A DNA stretch of 64,000 nt from Aureimonas fodinaquatilis (GTDB lineage: Bacteria; Pseudomonadota; Alphaproteobacteria; Rhizobiales; Rhizobiaceae). The stretch spans positions 1,188,988-1,252,987 of the forward strand of contig NZ_VTWH01000002.1 of assembly GCF_008369445.1 (NCBI RefSeq), read 5' to 3'. Of the stretch, positions 8,946-18,551 are shown piece after piece. The first letter of the stretch is position 1. Every line of letters starts with the position of its first letter. The notes beneath the pieces were generated by a model that worked only from the letters and a program-made list of their open reading frames with translations, made no database searches and was not told the origin of the DNA. The position numbers and the translations under genes are program-made.

Positions 8946-9674
8946 TTAAACAGCGGTAAATCCGCCATCGAGCGGCATGGAGATACCGTTCACCATCAAT
9001 GCCCGATTCCCCAACAACCACAGGATTGCATCAGCGACTTCGTGCGGCTCGACGAAACGGCCCGCCGGGATCCGCGCCAGCATCGGCTCAGACTTGGCAG
9101 GATCACTCCATGCCTTCACGGCCATGGGCGTCAATGTAACCACCGGATTGACGGAATTGACTCTTATACCCAGCGCACCAAACTCCAGCGCCATAACCCG
9201 GGTTGCCGCATCCAGCCCTGCTTTTGAAGCACAGTAGATGGCATGATCACGAATGCCGACATTCGCAGCCAGACTGGAAACATTAACGATAGCTCCGACA
9301 GCCTGACGCTCGACAAGCCCTTGCGCAAACAGGCGAGCTAGCACCAGAGGCGCACGCAAATTCACCGCCATGATGTCGTCAAACGTTCGGGGCTGGAAAT
9401 CCAGAACAGACTCAAGCGTTGTTGTGCCTGCACAATTCACAAGATCATCCAGAGGCGTGACATTGCGCATCAGCTCCTCAAGAGCGGCTACGTCTGAAAG
9501 TTCGGCAATGTGCACTTCGCAGCCAAAATGGCTCGAAACCTCTTGCGCCTGATCGGATGCACGTACCACTGCCACAACCTGCGCGCCCTCCTCCACCAGC
9601 GCTTTAACGGTGGCACGTCCAATACCTTTGGCCGCGCCGGTCACCAGCACGCGCCTGTTCGAAAAATAGCTCAT
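8946..9674 (-). CDS. Short-chain dehydrogenase, L-xylulose reductase-like
   Basis: The protein has 242 residues from the ATG at 9674, which is preceded by GGAG at a spacing of 6. It is a classical SDR: the NAD(P)-binding motif TGAAKGIG (12-19), the NCAG motif (80-83) and the catalytic Ser133/134-Tyr147-Lys151 (NVSS, YCASK) are all present. The C-terminal part (VMALEFG, IRVNSVNP, WSDPAK, RIPAGRF) resembles the dicarbonyl/L-xylulose reductase branch, which interconverts ketoses and polyols. It is transcribed divergently from the sugar ABC operon, from which a role in the same pathway is inferred. The true substrate is unknown. Confidence 0.8.
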   Translation of the reverse strand: MSYFSNRRVLVTGAAKGIGRATVKALVEEGAQVVAVVRASDQAQEVSSHFGCEVHIAELSDVAALEELMRNVTPLDDLVNCAGTTTLESVLDFQPRTFDDIMAVNLRAPLVLARLFAQGLVERQAVGAIVNVSSLAANVGIRDHAIYCASKAGLDAATRVMALEFGALGIRVNSVNPVVTLTPMAVKAWSDPAKSEPMLARIPAGRFVEPHEVADAILWLLGNRALMVNGISMPLDGGFTAV

Positions 9675-9700
9675 TGAGGTCTCCATCCGCATCAAATGAA

Positions 9701-9726
9701 ATTTTGTATTTTTATTTTTACAAAAT
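9701..9726. promoter_or_regulatory. AT-rich inverted repeat, likely operator of the polyol island
   Basis: A perfect 8-bp inverted repeat, ATTTTGTA, 10-bp spacer, TACAAAAT, lies between the divergent SDR and ABC binding-protein genes. It is the obvious candidate site for the SorC-type regulator encoded in the operon (13496-14506). The link to that regulator is inference. Confidence 0.5.
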
Positions 9727-9855
9727 CTCTTTTCAACCACAAGCAGGTGTCCTAACATAGGTTGTCATTAGGGAGGCAGCAGAAAGCAGAACCGATCCGC
9801 AACCGTTCAGGTGCGTCTGTCGCTGCCAAAGTTTTTGCACACCGGGGAGGAATTT

Positions 9856-11208
9856 ATGAGAAAGCTTCTGCTAACCTGCGCAAGCGCACTGGCGCTTACG
9901 CTGGGCGCGCCACAGGCTATGGCACAGGACGCCGCTGGCTGGACCCTTGAAAAGGCTGCTGAACCCTTCAAGGGCTCAGAACTGAGCGTGATATTCCTGG
10001 ATCGTCCGGGTTATCGGGCAATTATCGACCTGCTGCCACAGTTTGAAGAAGCAACGGGCATCAAGGTCAACTACGAGATTGTGCCTTACGAAAATTCACG
10101 CGAGCGGCAGGTCTTGAACTTCACCTCCAACGGCGATCTGACCATTGCGCTGGTGGATCTGGTCTGGATTGGTGAATTTGCAGAAAACGGCTGGATTGTA
10201 CCGGTTGAGAATTTCACCAGCGATGCGGAAATAACCGACCCGAACTTGAACCTGGAAGGATTTTTCCCGCTTTTGCTGGATGCATTCGGCACGTGGGATG
10301 ACGTCGTATACGGGCTGCCATTCGACAATTATTCGGGCCTCCTGTTTTACAACAGCTGCATGCTCAAGGAAGCGGGCTTTGATGCACCGCCTGCCACATG
10401 GACCGAGTTGAAAGACACCTACGGCCCCAAGCTGACCAATGCGGCTGAAAACAAATACGCATTTGCCCTGCAGTCGCGACGTGGTGAAACCCAGTCGGCC
10501 GATAGCTTCATGCGCGTCTTGTGGCCATTTGGCGGCTCGCTGCTGAATGACGAGTTCCGTTCCAACCTGATGAGTGAAGAGAGCCAGGCTGGCCTGCAGT
10601 TCCGGCAGGAACTGATGGAATACATGCCACAGGGCATTGTCAGCTATGACCACAACGAAGCTGTCAACGCGTTGGCCCAGGGCCAGGTGGCGATGATCAC
10701 TGAGTGGTCTTCCTTCTACTCCACGCTGGCAGATCCGGCCACATCCACATTGGGTGAATGTCTGGCGGTTGCACCGGAACCAGAGGGGCCCGCCGGCCGC
10801 TTGCCGGCACTGGGTGGCTTCTCGCTGGCTGTAGCAGCGCAGGCTCCTGAAGACCTGCAGAAGGCCTCATGGCTGTTCATTCAGTGGGCAACGTCGGAAG
10901 AGATTGCCAATGCCTATGTTGAAGCAGGCGGCGTTTCCGGGCGCACTGCGATTTACGAACAGCCTGAAATCCAGGAAAAATATCAGTTCGTTGAGCCAAT
11001 GGTTGCTTCGTGGCAGGCCGGTGTTCCGGAATACCGCCCACGCTTCCCGGCGTGGCCTGCAATTTCCGAAATTGTTGCCGAGTGGGGCAGCAAGATGATG
11101 CTTGGTGAGGTTACAACCGAAGCAGGCGCACAGGAAATCGGCACCCGTATGGAACAAGTGCTGGATCAGGAAGGCTACTACGGCGGCAACAAAGAACTGC
11201 TGCAGTAG
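9856..11208 (+). CDS. Carbohydrate ABC transporter, periplasmic binding protein
   Basis: The protein has 450 residues from the ATG at 9856, which follows a near-perfect GGGGAGG ribosome site 5 bases upstream. It has a signal peptide ending AQAMA (about residue 23) and the fold signature of cluster-1 sugar-binding proteins ([16 protein letters not shown] early in the protein, [15 protein letters not shown] in the middle, [14 protein letters not shown] later). It captures a sugar or polyol for the permeases at 11779-13499. It is the first gene of an operon with a SIS-domain protein, two permeases, a regulator, an ATPase and an alcohol dehydrogenase. The ligand cannot be told from sequence; the neighbours favour a polyol. 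Confidence 0.9.
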   Translation: MRKLLLTCASALALTLGAPQAMAQDAAGWTLEKAAEPFKGSELSVIFLDRPGYRAIIDLLPQFEEATGIKVNYEIVPYENSRERQVLNFTSNGDLTIALVDLVWIGEFAENGWIVPVENFTSDAEITDPNLNLEGFFPLLLDAFGTWDDVVYGLPFDNYSGLLFYNSCMLKEAGFDAPPATWTELKDTYGPKLTNAAENKYAFALQSRRGETQSADSFMRVLWPFGGSLLNDEFRSNLMSEESQAGLQFRQELMEYMPQGIVSYDHNEAVNALAQGQVAMITEWSSFYSTLADPATSTLGECLAVAPEPEGPAGRLPALGGFSLAVAAQAPEDLQKASWLFIQWATSEEIANAYVEAGGVSGRTAIYEQPEIQEKYQFVEPMVASWQAGVPEYRPRFPAWPAISEIVAEWGSKMMLGEVTTEAGAQEIGTRMEQVLDQEGYYGGNKELLQ

Positions 11209-11218
11209 GACAGACTGG

Positions 11219-11767
11219 ATGACAAGCCCCTACAATAAAGCGTTGGCCGAAATCGGCCACGCAATGGGCGGCATTGATGGCGGTGAGTACACCGCCGCCA
11301 TCGAAGCACTGGCCTCAGCCCACAATATTGCACTTTATGGTGTTGGCAGAGAGGGTCTGCAAATCAAAGGTCTTGCCATGCGGCTTTTCCATCTGGGGCT
11401 TTCGGCCTCTGTGGTTGGCGATATGACAACACCGGCTCTGTGTCGCTCGGACTTGCTGGTCGTCTCTGCCGGACCGGGCAGCTTTTCCACGGTCGAGGCA
11501 TTGATGAACGTTGCTCGGGAAGCAGGCGCAAACGTGCTGCTGTTCACTGCCAATCCGGATGCACCGGCAGGCAGACTTGCCACCAGCCGTGTGTTGGTGC
11601 CAGCTCAGACCATGGCGAACGACATTCATGGCGATTCAGTTTTGCCGATGGGCTCGCTGTATGAAGGTGCACTGTTTGTTTTGTTTGAGATGCTTGTTCT
11701 GTCACTGAAAGAACGACTGAATGTGACGGCAGCGCAGATGCGCGCGGTTCATACCAATCTGGAATAA
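11219..11767 (+). CDS. SIS-domain protein, 6-phospho-3-hexuloisomerase-like
   Basis: The protein has 182 residues from the ATG at 11219, 8 bases after the binding-protein stop. It is a single SIS domain: IALYGVGREGLQIKGLAMRL (about 38-57) and LLVVSAGPGSFSTVEAL (about 80-96) match the phosphosugar-binding loops. Size and motifs fit the HxlB-like 6-phospho-3-hexuloisomerase group, which isomerises phosphorylated ketoses. Its place inside an ABC uptake operon without an obvious kinase or hexulose-phosphate synthase is unusual. It could act on an imported, later phosphorylated sugar. Confidence 0.75.
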   Translation: MTSPYNKALAEIGHAMGGIDGGEYTAAIEALASAHNIALYGVGREGLQIKGLAMRLFHLGLSASVVGDMTTPALCRSDLLVVSAGPGSFSTVEALMNVAREAGANVLLFTANPDAPAGRLATSRVLVPAQTMANDIHGDSVLPMGSLYEGALFVLFEMLVLSLKERLNVTAAQMRAVHTNLE

Positions 11768-11778
11768 GGGGAAGCGGC

Positions 11779-12681
11779 GTGGCATCAGATATCAGATCGC
11801 CAAACCGGGGATATGCCAAGTGGACACCATTCTGGTTTCTTGCGCCCTCGGTATTTGTGCTGCTGGCCGTGGGCATATACCCGCTGCTGTTTGCACTGGT
11901 CACCTCGTTTCGCCGTTACAACATCACCCGCCCGCGGGATGGGTTTCCGTTTATCGGCTTTGACAATTACATTGCAGTTTTCAACGACTCCACCTTCTGG
12001 AACGCCCTGGCGCTGACCGGCCGCTTCTATCTGACGTCCATGCCCGTGCAGCTTGTTCTCGGCTTGATAATAGCCTTGCTTTTGCACCGTCCTGGCCTCG
12101 GATTTTTGCGCGCTTTGGCTCGCGTTTCCCTGGTTGTGCCACTGGCAACAACCTATGCGGTTGTGGGGTTGGTCGGCCGGTTGATCTTCAACGGTGATTT
12201 TGGTGTCGCCAATCAGTTCATCGGCTGGCTTGGCTTCGCCCGGATAGAGTGGCTTGGCTCTCCATCAGGCGCATTTGCCGCTATTGTCATGATGGATATC
12301 TGGCAGTGGACACCCTTCTGCGCTCTCATCTTTCTGGCTGGCCTGTCCATGGTGCCGGTAGAGATCGAAGAGGCGGCAAGGCTGGAAACACGATCGCGTT
12401 TTTCAATGCTGCGCTATGTTCAGTTGCCCTATCTTCTGCCCGGTTTCACGGCAATCCTGATCCTGCGTTCAGCCGATGTTCTCAAACTGTTTGACATGGT
12501 GTTTGTCATGACGCGTGGCGGACCCGGTTCGGCAACAGATCTTATCTCAGTTTACATCCAGCGTGTTGGTTTCAGAGTGTTCGACATGGGCATGGCTTCG
12601 GCACAGGCCATCGTGCTTCTGATCATCACAATTTTGATAAGCCGGCTGTATATCCGCCTGTTCTATCGGGAGATCGAATAA
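11779..12681 (+). CDS. Sugar ABC transporter permease (MalF type)
   Basis: This 300-residue inner-membrane protein has about six hydrophobic helices. The start is a GTG with GGGGAAG just upstream. The EAA loop that docks on the ATPase is visible as EEAARLETRSRFSMLRYVQL followed by PYLLPG (about 194-220). It is homologous to UgpA/MalF-type permeases. It overlaps the next gene by one base (TAATG), so the two permeases are translationally coupled. Confidence 0.92.
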   Translation: MASDIRSPNRGYAKWTPFWFLAPSVFVLLAVGIYPLLFALVTSFRRYNITRPRDGFPFIGFDNYIAVFNDSTFWNALALTGRFYLTSMPVQLVLGLIIALLLHRPGLGFLRALARVSLVVPLATTYAVVGLVGRLIFNGDFGVANQFIGWLGFARIEWLGSPSGAFAAIVMMDIWQWTPFCALIFLAGLSMVPVEIEEAARLETRSRFSMLRYVQLPYLLPGFTAILILRSADVLKLFDMVFVMTRGGPGSATDLISVYIQRVGFRVFDMGMASAQAIVLLIITILISRLYIRLFYREIE

Positions 12682-13499
12682 TGAATTCGCCGCTATCCCG
12701 CGCATTACACGGCATTGGGCTGCTGCTCGTCGTCCTTTTCACGCTGTTTCCGTTTTACTGGATGGTATCATCCAGTTTCAAACAGCAGGCCGATCTTCTT
12801 GCCTCGCCGCCTTTGTGGATTTTCAGTCCGACGCTTGACCATTATCGTGCAGTGCTTGCGGATGCCCGCGTCCTTTCGTCGATCATGGATTCCGTTATCG
12901 TTGCATCCATTACCACGGCCATTGCCGTGGCCCTGGGCGCACCGGCGGCTTATGCGCTCGCCCGGTTTGACTTCCGCGGCAAATCCGATCTGTGGTTCTG
13001 GTTCATCTCCAACCGCATGATTTCGCCTATCGTTCTGGCTCTGCCAGTCTATCTTCTGGCCAATCAACTGCGTCTCCTGGACAGCTACGCGGTGCTGATC
13101 CTGATATACCTGACATTCAACCTGCCGATTGTCGTTTGGATCTGCACTGACCAGTTCCGATCAATTCCCAATGAGCTGGAGCAGGCGGCGCGGCTGGACG
13201 GCGCCAGCCAGTTCACAATTTTCCGAAAGATCTACCTGCCGCTTGGCCTGCCTGGCATAGCCGTATCAGCAATTTTCAGCTTTATTTTCTCCTGGAACGA
13301 GCTGCTTTACGCATTGGTGCTGACGCGCAGAAACGTCCAGACAGCGCCGGTTATCGCCACCAGTTTCATGTCCGGCTACGAATTGCCCTGGGGTAAAATC
13401 ATGGCAACAGGCACGTTGATTGTGTTGCCGGTCACCATTTTCGCCATTCTCGTCTCACGTCATATGGTCAGAGGTCTGACGATGGGAGCGACCAAGTGA
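12681..13499 (+). CDS. Sugar ABC transporter permease (MalG type)
   Basis: This 272-residue membrane protein begins with a membrane helix (LLLVVLFTLFPFYWMVSSSF) and has the EAA loop EQAARLDGASQFTIFRKIYL and PLGLPG (about 171-197). It is the second half of the channel. Its TGA overlaps the GTG start of the regulator gene by three bases, giving tight coupling. Confidence 0.92.
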   Translation: MNSPLSRALHGIGLLLVVLFTLFPFYWMVSSSFKQQADLLASPPLWIFSPTLDHYRAVLADARVLSSIMDSVIVASITTAIAVALGAPAAYALARFDFRGKSDLWFWFISNRMISPIVLALPVYLLANQLRLLDSYAVLILIYLTFNLPIVVWICTDQFRSIPNELEQAARLDGASQFTIFRKIYLPLGLPGIAVSAIFSFIFSWNELLYALVLTRRNVQTAPVIATSFMSGYELPWGKIMATGTLIVLPVTIFAILVSRHMVRGLTMGATK

Positions 13500-14506
13500 G
13501 CACAACCACATTGGATGATCCGATTTCGGCAGGCTTCATTCCGGCAGATGCCGGTTATGAGGCAGAAGAACTGCTGACGCGGGTCGTGTGGTATTATTAT
13601 GTTGGCGGGCTGACACAGCAGCAGGTTGCTGAAAAGCTGGGGCTGACCCGGCTACGGGTTAACCGCATCATCGGCCAGGCGCGCACAGAAGGCGCGGTCC
13701 GGTTTGATATTCAATTGCCAATGGCAGGCTGCGTTGCACTGGCTGAGGGCCTGCGTGTCCGCTTCGGCCTGACGGAAGCCGTAGTTGTTCCTTCGCTGGA
13801 CGACGTGCAGGAAACCCAGCGCGTGATTGGCGAAGCCGCTGGCACGTTGTTGAACACTTTGCTGGATGATGGTGTGAAGCTGGGTGTCGGTTGGGGCCGT
13901 ACGCTCTGGGCCAGTGTGCGCAATCTTTCGTCCCGGCGGTTGGCCCGCAGCCATGTGGTTACGCTGATGGGCAGCCTGACGCGCGGCTCTGGCATCAACA
14001 CCGTGGGTGTTGCTACGGCAGTCGCCAACCGCATAGGTGCGGAATGCCATTATCTGGCGGCCCCTATTTATTGTCCGACGACTGAAATTCGCTCGGCGCT
14101 GATGGCCCACCCCGGTCTGGAAGAGGTTCTGGATCTGGCAAGCAAGGTTGACGTTGCTGTCATCTCGGCAGGCGATATGTCGCCACTTTCAATTCTTGTC
14201 AGCACCAACATCGTTTCGCAGGAGCTGGAAAGCCTTAAAAAGGCCGGAGCAGTCGGAGACATCCTCGCCACGTTTCTGGGAAGCGACGGCATTCCGATCG
14301 ATCACCCGTTGCGATCTCGTGTTATGGGCCTCGCACCGGAAACGTTTCAAAAAATTCCCGTTCGGCTGCTTGCGTCAGGCGGCGCGCACAAAGAGCCGGT
14401 CCTCAGGGCAGCATTGCGCGGCAATTACGTGACCCATCTGGTCACAGACGAACTTGTCGCCCGGATGTTGCTGGAAGCCGAATCCGCTGAAGAAATGGAA
14501 ATCTGA
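13496..14506 (+). CDS. SorC/DeoR-type sugar-sensing transcriptional regulator
   Basis: This 336-residue protein has an N-terminal helix-turn-helix ([20 protein letters not shown], about residues 31-50, then RLRVNRII) and a SorC-type sugar-phosphate-binding domain with the loop GVGWGRTLW and [11 protein letters not shown]. SorC regulators, including EryD of erythritol utilisation, sense a phosphorylated or free sugar and usually repress their own operon. Start is GTG, overlapping the preceding stop. Being embedded between permease and ATPase genes makes it the probable local regulator; its likely operator is the dyad at 9701-9726. Confidence 0.9.
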   Translation: MSTTTLDDPISAGFIPADAGYEAEELLTRVVWYYYVGGLTQQQVAEKLGLTRLRVNRIIGQARTEGAVRFDIQLPMAGCVALAEGLRVRFGLTEAVVVPSLDDVQETQRVIGEAAGTLLNTLLDDGVKLGVGWGRTLWASVRNLSSRRLARSHVVTLMGSLTRGSGINTVGVATAVANRIGAECHYLAAPIYCPTTEIRSALMAHPGLEEVLDLASKVDVAVISAGDMSPLSILVSTNIVSQELESLKKAGAVGDILATFLGSDGIPIDHPLRSRVMGLAPETFQKIPVRLLASGGAHKEPVLRAALRGNYVTHLVTDELVARMLLEAESAEEMEI

Positions 14507-14507
14507 C

Positions 14508-15614
14508 ATGTCATTCCTAAGCCTCGACAACGTCACAAAAACCTATGGTGAGCATCAGGTCATCAAGGGGGTCAGTTTTACGGCGGAAAAAGGTGAGTTT
14601 GTGGTGTTTGTCGGCCCGTCGGGCTGCGGCAAATCCACATTGCTGCGCATGATCGCCGGGCTGGAAGATATCACCGGCGGCGATGTTTCAATCGACAATC
14701 GGGTTGTCACCAATGTCGAGCCTGCATTGCGGCAGGTTGCCATGGTGTTTCAAAGCTATGCGCTTTACCCGCATATGAGCGTGTTTGATAACATGGCCTT
14801 CGGGCTGCGCATGATCAAAACCAGCAAGGCAGAAATCAGCAAGCGTGTTGCCGAAGCTGCGCGAATTTTGCAGATTGAACCGCTGCTCGACCGCAAGCCA
14901 CGCCAGCTTTCCGGTGGACAAAGGCAGCGTGTGGCCATTGGACGCGCCATAGTGCGCAATCCAAAACTGTTCTTGTTCGATGAGCCATTGTCCAATCTGG
15001 ATGCGGAACTGCGCACACAGATGCGGGTGGAAATTGCCAAACTGCACCGCGCTCTGGGTGTGACAATGGTCTATGTGACCCACGACCAGATAGAGGCCAT
15101 GACGCTGGCAGACCGCATTGTTGTTCTGCGCGGTGGTATTGTCGAACAGGTGGGCACCCCAACACAATTGTACGACGAGCCTGCAAATCTGTTCGTGGCG
15201 GGCTTTATCGGCTCACCGAAAATGAACTTTCTCCATGCGGAGATTGTCGAGATCAAGCCTGAGGGCATTGTCATCCGTCACTCGGCTTTCGCAAATGGCA
15301 CTTTGAAACTTGCACGCTCAGCGCCGGGTCTCGCGGCGGGCGATAAAATCATTCTTGGCATGCGGCCTGAGCATCTTTCGCTTGGCGGCCCGCCGGTGCT
15401 TTCGCTCAAGGTGGATTTTTCGGAAAATCTTGGCGGTGCCACGCAGATCTATGCTCGGCCGCCGGAAGGCGATGTGCTCTCACTTGTGGTTCCGGGGCGC
15501 CCGGACATCAACCCAGGCGACACCGCGTCGGTTTCCATTGAGCCTCGGCACATCTACCTGTTTGAGCACGGCGGCGACGCAGTGCCCCATGTTGCACCAG
15601 CAGTCGGAGCATAA
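14508..15614 (+). CDS. Sugar ABC transporter ATPase (MalK/UgpC type)
   Basis: The protein has 368 residues from the ATG at 14508, one base after the regulator stop. It shows Walker [10 protein letters not shown] (36-44), Q-loop, signature [14 protein letters not shown], Walker [13 protein letters not shown] and switch His (VTHDQ), followed by a C-terminal TOBE/MalK-like regulatory domain with [12 protein letters not shown]. It energises the importer encoded just upstream. Nothing is missing from the catalytic core. Confidence 0.95.
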   Translation: MSFLSLDNVTKTYGEHQVIKGVSFTAEKGEFVVFVGPSGCGKSTLLRMIAGLEDITGGDVSIDNRVVTNVEPALRQVAMVFQSYALYPHMSVFDNMAFGLRMIKTSKAEISKRVAEAARILQIEPLLDRKPRQLSGGQRQRVAIGRAIVRNPKLFLFDEPLSNLDAELRTQMRVEIAKLHRALGVTMVYVTHDQIEAMTLADRIVVLRGGIVEQVGTPTQLYDEPANLFVAGFIGSPKMNFLHAEIVEIKPEGIVIRHSAFANGTLKLARSAPGLAAGDKIILGMRPEHLSLGGPPVLSLKVDFSENLGGATQIYARPPEGDVLSLVVPGRPDINPGDTASVSIEPRHIYLFEHGGDAVPHVAPAVGA

Positions 15615-15617
15615 CTA

Positions 15618-16733
15618 ATGTCACATGTCGGAAGTTCTGCCCGAATGACGGCAATTGTCTGCCATGGTCCGAAGGACTATCGGGTTGAAGAGGTTTCCCG
15701 CCCGGAGCCGGGCGACAGGGAAGTTGTTCTGAAAATTGTTGCGTGCGGAATTTGCGCCAGTGATTGCAAGTGCTGGTCAGGCGCGCGCATGTTCTGGGCC
15801 GGGCAGACGCCATGGGTCAAACCGCCTGTCATTCCTGGCCATGAGTTTTTCGGAATTGTGGAATCACTCGGTACAAATGCCGAGGAGCATTTTGGCGTCA
15901 AGGCGGGAGACCGCGTGATTGCCGAGCAGATTGTGCCTTGTGACAAGTGCCGCTATTGCCGTGAAGGCAAATACTGGATGTGCGAAGTGCACAATATATT
16001 CGGCTTCCAGCGGCAAGTGGCAGATGGCGGCATGGCCGAATATATGCGGCTCCCGCCAACATCACGCGTCCACATCATTCCGGAAAGCATCTCGCTGGAC
16101 GATGCGGCGATTATTGAACCGCTGGCCTGTGCCATTCACACGGTGCAGCGTGGCGACATTCAACTGGCGGATGTGGTGGTCATCGCCGGTGCCGGGCCAC
16201 TGGGCTTGATGATGGCGCAGGTGGCACGGCTTAAAACACCCAAAAAGCTGGTGGTTATCGACCTTGAAGATCAGCGGCTGGAACTGGCGCGGAAGTTTGG
16301 CGCAGACATTACTATCAACCCGAAGCAACAAGACCCGATTGAAGTGGTTCGGGAACTGACGGGCGGTTATGGCTGCGACGTATACATCGAGACAACGGGT
16401 GTGCCTGCTGGAGTGACGCAGGGGCTCGAAATTATCCGTAAACTCGGCCGTTTCGTGGAGTTTTCGGTATTTGGCGAGGAGACCTCTGCCGACTGGTCGA
16501 TTATTGGCGACCGCAAGGAACTGGATGTGCGGGGCGCGCATCTGGGACCCTATTGCTACCCTATCGCCATTGATCTTCTGGAGCGTGGCCTCGTCACCTC
16601 GAAGGGAATTGTCACACACCGCTACGGCTTGGAAGATTGGGATACGGCGGTGCGCAAGGCATATGGCACGGAATCGATCAAGGTGCTGATGCAGCCCGGA
16701 TTTAAGGCCGAAGGCCAGAGCATTTCTCGTTGA
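15618..16733 (+). CDS. Zinc-dependent polyol/alcohol dehydrogenase (threitol/erythritol type?)
   Basis: This 371-residue medium-chain dehydrogenase has a catalytic zinc site (CGICASD at 43-49, GHE at 74-76), structural zinc cysteines at 108, 111, 114 and 122, and a Rossmann motif GAGPLG near 195. The stretch MFWAGQTPWVKPPVIPGHEF resembles proteins annotated as erythritol/L-threitol dehydrogenases; I recall this rather than having checked it. It begins 4 bases after the ATPase gene and ends the operon. The final residues QSISR and the stop lie inside a dispersed palindromic repeat (16719-16764), so the native C-terminus was probably near VLMQPGF. Confidence 0.85.
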   Translation: MSHVGSSARMTAIVCHGPKDYRVEEVSRPEPGDREVVLKIVACGICASDCKCWSGARMFWAGQTPWVKPPVIPGHEFFGIVESLGTNAEEHFGVKAGDRVIAEQIVPCDKCRYCREGKYWMCEVHNIFGFQRQVADGGMAEYMRLPPTSRVHIIPESISLDDAAIIEPLACAIHTVQRGDIQLADVVVIAGAGPLGLMMAQVARLKTPKKLVVIDLEDQRLELARKFGADITINPKQQDPIEVVRELTGGYGCDVYIETTGVPAGVTQGLEIIRKLGRFVEFSVFGEETSADWSIIGDRKELDVRGAHLGPYCYPIAIDLLERGLVTSKGIVTHRYGLEDWDTAVRKAYGTESIKVLMQPGFKAEGQSISR

Positions 16734-16764
16734 AGCGGCTACGTTTCAACGGCAAGACAATGCG
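16719..16764. repeat. Dispersed palindromic repeat, copy 1
   Basis: AGCATTTC, then the palindrome arms CGTTGAAGCG and CGTTTCAACG, then GACAATGCG. This copy overlaps the last codons and stop of the dehydrogenase gene. The same element recurs at 16779, 19509, 28760, 29586, 34006, 39465, and in decayed form at 42326 and 52531. Confidence 0.75.
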
Positions 16765-16778
16765 CAAAACTAGTATCC

Positions 16779-16826
16779 AGAGCATTTCTCGTTGAAACGG
16801 CTGCGTTTCAACGAGAGGACAAGGCT
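16779..16826. repeat. Dispersed palindromic repeat, copy 2
   Basis: A second head-to-tail copy follows copy 1 at a 62-base period, with the better-preserved arms TCGTTGAAACG and CGTTTCAACGA. It abuts the stop codon of the convergent epimerase gene and may act as a bidirectional terminator between the two genes. Confidence 0.75.
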
Positions 16827-17681
16827 CTAAATCAGCCCGTATTGCCGCGCCTTGCCGCGCAGGAACGGCAGGCCCTCACCCAGTACTTCCTCGCGCGAGG
16901 GCGCAACCGGCCGCCAGACAGACAATGCGGAGGCCACCTGTGGCGGCACCTCGATGAAACTTTCCATCGCCATTCCGCCGGTAAAGCCAATTGCGGCCAA
17001 AGCTGCAAAGACTTCGTCCCAGGCAATTGTGTCGTGCCCCGGCGTGCCGCGATCGCTTGCGGAAAGGTGGATATATTTCAAGTGGTCCCGAGCAATGACA
17101 ATGCCATTGCCGATGCCTTTTTCCTCGATATTCATGTGATAGGTGTCAAGGTGAACAAACAGGTTGGACCCGCCAACCTTTTCAACCATATCGACCGCCT
17201 GTTGCGCGGTGTTGAGGATGTGGTTCTCGTACCGGTTCACAGCTTCCAGTCCGTAGTCCAGCCCAAGTTTTGCTGCATAAGCTGCAGCCTCGGTGACAAC
17301 GCGCGCGGTGGCGTCAATTTCATCCGACGTCGGGGGCTTGCCAGTGCGCTGGCCAATGCCGCCATAAATCACACCGCTCATTGCCTGGGCACCAATGGCA
17401 GCCGACTGATCCAACGCATGCTTTAGAAACTCCAACGCCCCATGCGGATTGTTGGTCGGCAGCTTGTCCAGTGGCAGGCCGAGCGAGCAGACGCAGGCAA
17501 CCTCGTATTTTTCCAGAAGGGCGCGTGTATGCTGCGTGTCCACGCCTGCCGGGTCGAGCATGGTGATTTCAAGGAAATCAATGCCGTGGGACGCCGCACT
17601 GGGAATTGCAAATTCTGCGGCGGCCCTTGTCCATTCCATTGCCCACATTGCCGTGTGAACGCCAAATCCACGAATGTTCAT
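16827..17681 (-). CDS. Sugar isomerase/epimerase, D-tagatose/D-psicose 3-epimerase-like
   Basis: This 284-residue xylose-isomerase-like TIM barrel carries the metal/catalytic motifs of ketose 3-epimerases: GLEAVNRYE (about 143-151), VHLDTYHMN (about 175-183), YIHLSASDRGTPG (about 203-215) and a terminal Glu in AMESF. These enzymes epimerise free ketoses at C3 using a divalent metal bound by two Glu, Asp and His. It converges on the ABC operon and so probably belongs to the same sugar pathway, although it lies on the opposite strand with its own promoter. Confidence 0.85.
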   Translation of the reverse strand: MNIRGFGVHTAMWAMEWTRAAAEFAIPSAASHGIDFLEITMLDPAGVDTQHTRALLEKYEVACVCSLGLPLDKLPTNNPHGALEFLKHALDQSAAIGAQAMSGVIYGGIGQRTGKPPTSDEIDATARVVTEAAAYAAKLGLDYGLEAVNRYENHILNTAQQAVDMVEKVGGSNLFVHLDTYHMNIEEKGIGNGIVIARDHLKYIHLSASDRGTPGHDTIAWDEVFAALAAIGFTGGMAMESFIEVPPQVASALSVWRPVAPSREEVLGEGLPFLRGKARQYGLI

Positions 17682-17717
17682 TGCCGTCCCCTCAAAATGC
17701 AGACATGTATTGGTATA

Positions 17718-18467
17718 TCAGGCGGCTGAAAGCTTTGCCAATGTGGCTTCGTCCACCTCAAAATTAGCATAGACGTTCTGCACATCATCATCATCTTCGA
17801 GATTGGCAATCAGCCGCAACACGGACTGAGCCTTTTCCTCATCCACTGGAGTGCCGGTTTGTGGCCGCCAGATGGCTTTGACGCTTTCCGCCTCCCCGAG
17901 CGAGGTTTCAAGCGCAGCGGCAACTTCACCAATATCGCCAAATGCGGTGATGATGCGGTGGCTGTCTTCGTCCGACTGCACGTCGTCCGCTCCCGCTTCA
18001 ATCGCGGCTTCCATAACCTTGTCTGCATCGCCAGCAGATAACGGAAAAACAATTTCGCCAACCCGGTCGAACATGAAGGCAACTGAGCCGGATTCACCCA
18101 AAGCACCGCCAGATTTGGTAAAATAGGAACGAACATTGGAAGCAGTGCGGTTGCGATTGTCGGTCAAGGCTTCGACAATGACCGCCACGCCGCCTGGCCC
18201 ATAGCCTTCATAGCGCACTTCGTCATAGTTTTCGCTATCGCCGCCAGCCGCTTTTTTAATGGCGCGCTCAATATTGTCTTTGGGCATAGACTGCGCCTTG
18301 GCGTTGTTCACGGCCAGGCGCAAACGCGGGTTCATGGCAACATCCGGCGTTCCGGCTTTGGCAGCAACGGTTATTTCGCGTGCAAGCTTGGAAAACAGTT
18401 TTGAGCGCACGGCATCCTGACGGCCCTTGCGGTGCATGATGTTTTTAAATTGGGAATGACCGGCCAT
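17718..18467 (-). CDS. yebC: YebC/PmpR family protein
   Basis: This 249-residue protein starts with the family hallmark [18 protein letters not shown] and has ARPG-like core motifs ([19 protein letters not shown], about 84-102). YebC proteins are abundant cytosolic factors. They were long annotated as DNA-binding regulators, and members have more recently been linked to relief of ribosome stalling. In many alphaproteobacteria the gene neighbours ruvC; here ruvC is not next to it. The length is typical. Confidence 0.95.
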   Translation of the reverse strand: MAGHSQFKNIMHRKGRQDAVRSKLFSKLAREITVAAKAGTPDVAMNPRLRLAVNNAKAQSMPKDNIERAIKKAAGGDSENYDEVRYEGYGPGGVAVIVEALTDNRNRTASNVRSYFTKSGGALGESGSVAFMFDRVGEIVFPLSAGDADKVMEAAIEAGADDVQSDEDSHRIITAFGDIGEVAAALETSLGEAESVKAIWRPQTGTPVDEEKAQSVLRLIANLEDDDDVQNVYANFEVDEATLAKLSAA

Positions 18468-18551
18468 AGGGGCACCTGTTCCTGATCTTTTTTAATTTTG
18501 AAAATCGACCGACATATAAAAAAACCGACAGCCGACGTAAAGCGCTGAGGG

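Noticed and set aside
16719-16826. Two tandem repeats considered as a CRISPR array
   Set aside because: There are only two units, each itself a palindrome with intergenic homologues scattered over 36 kb, and there are no cas genes.
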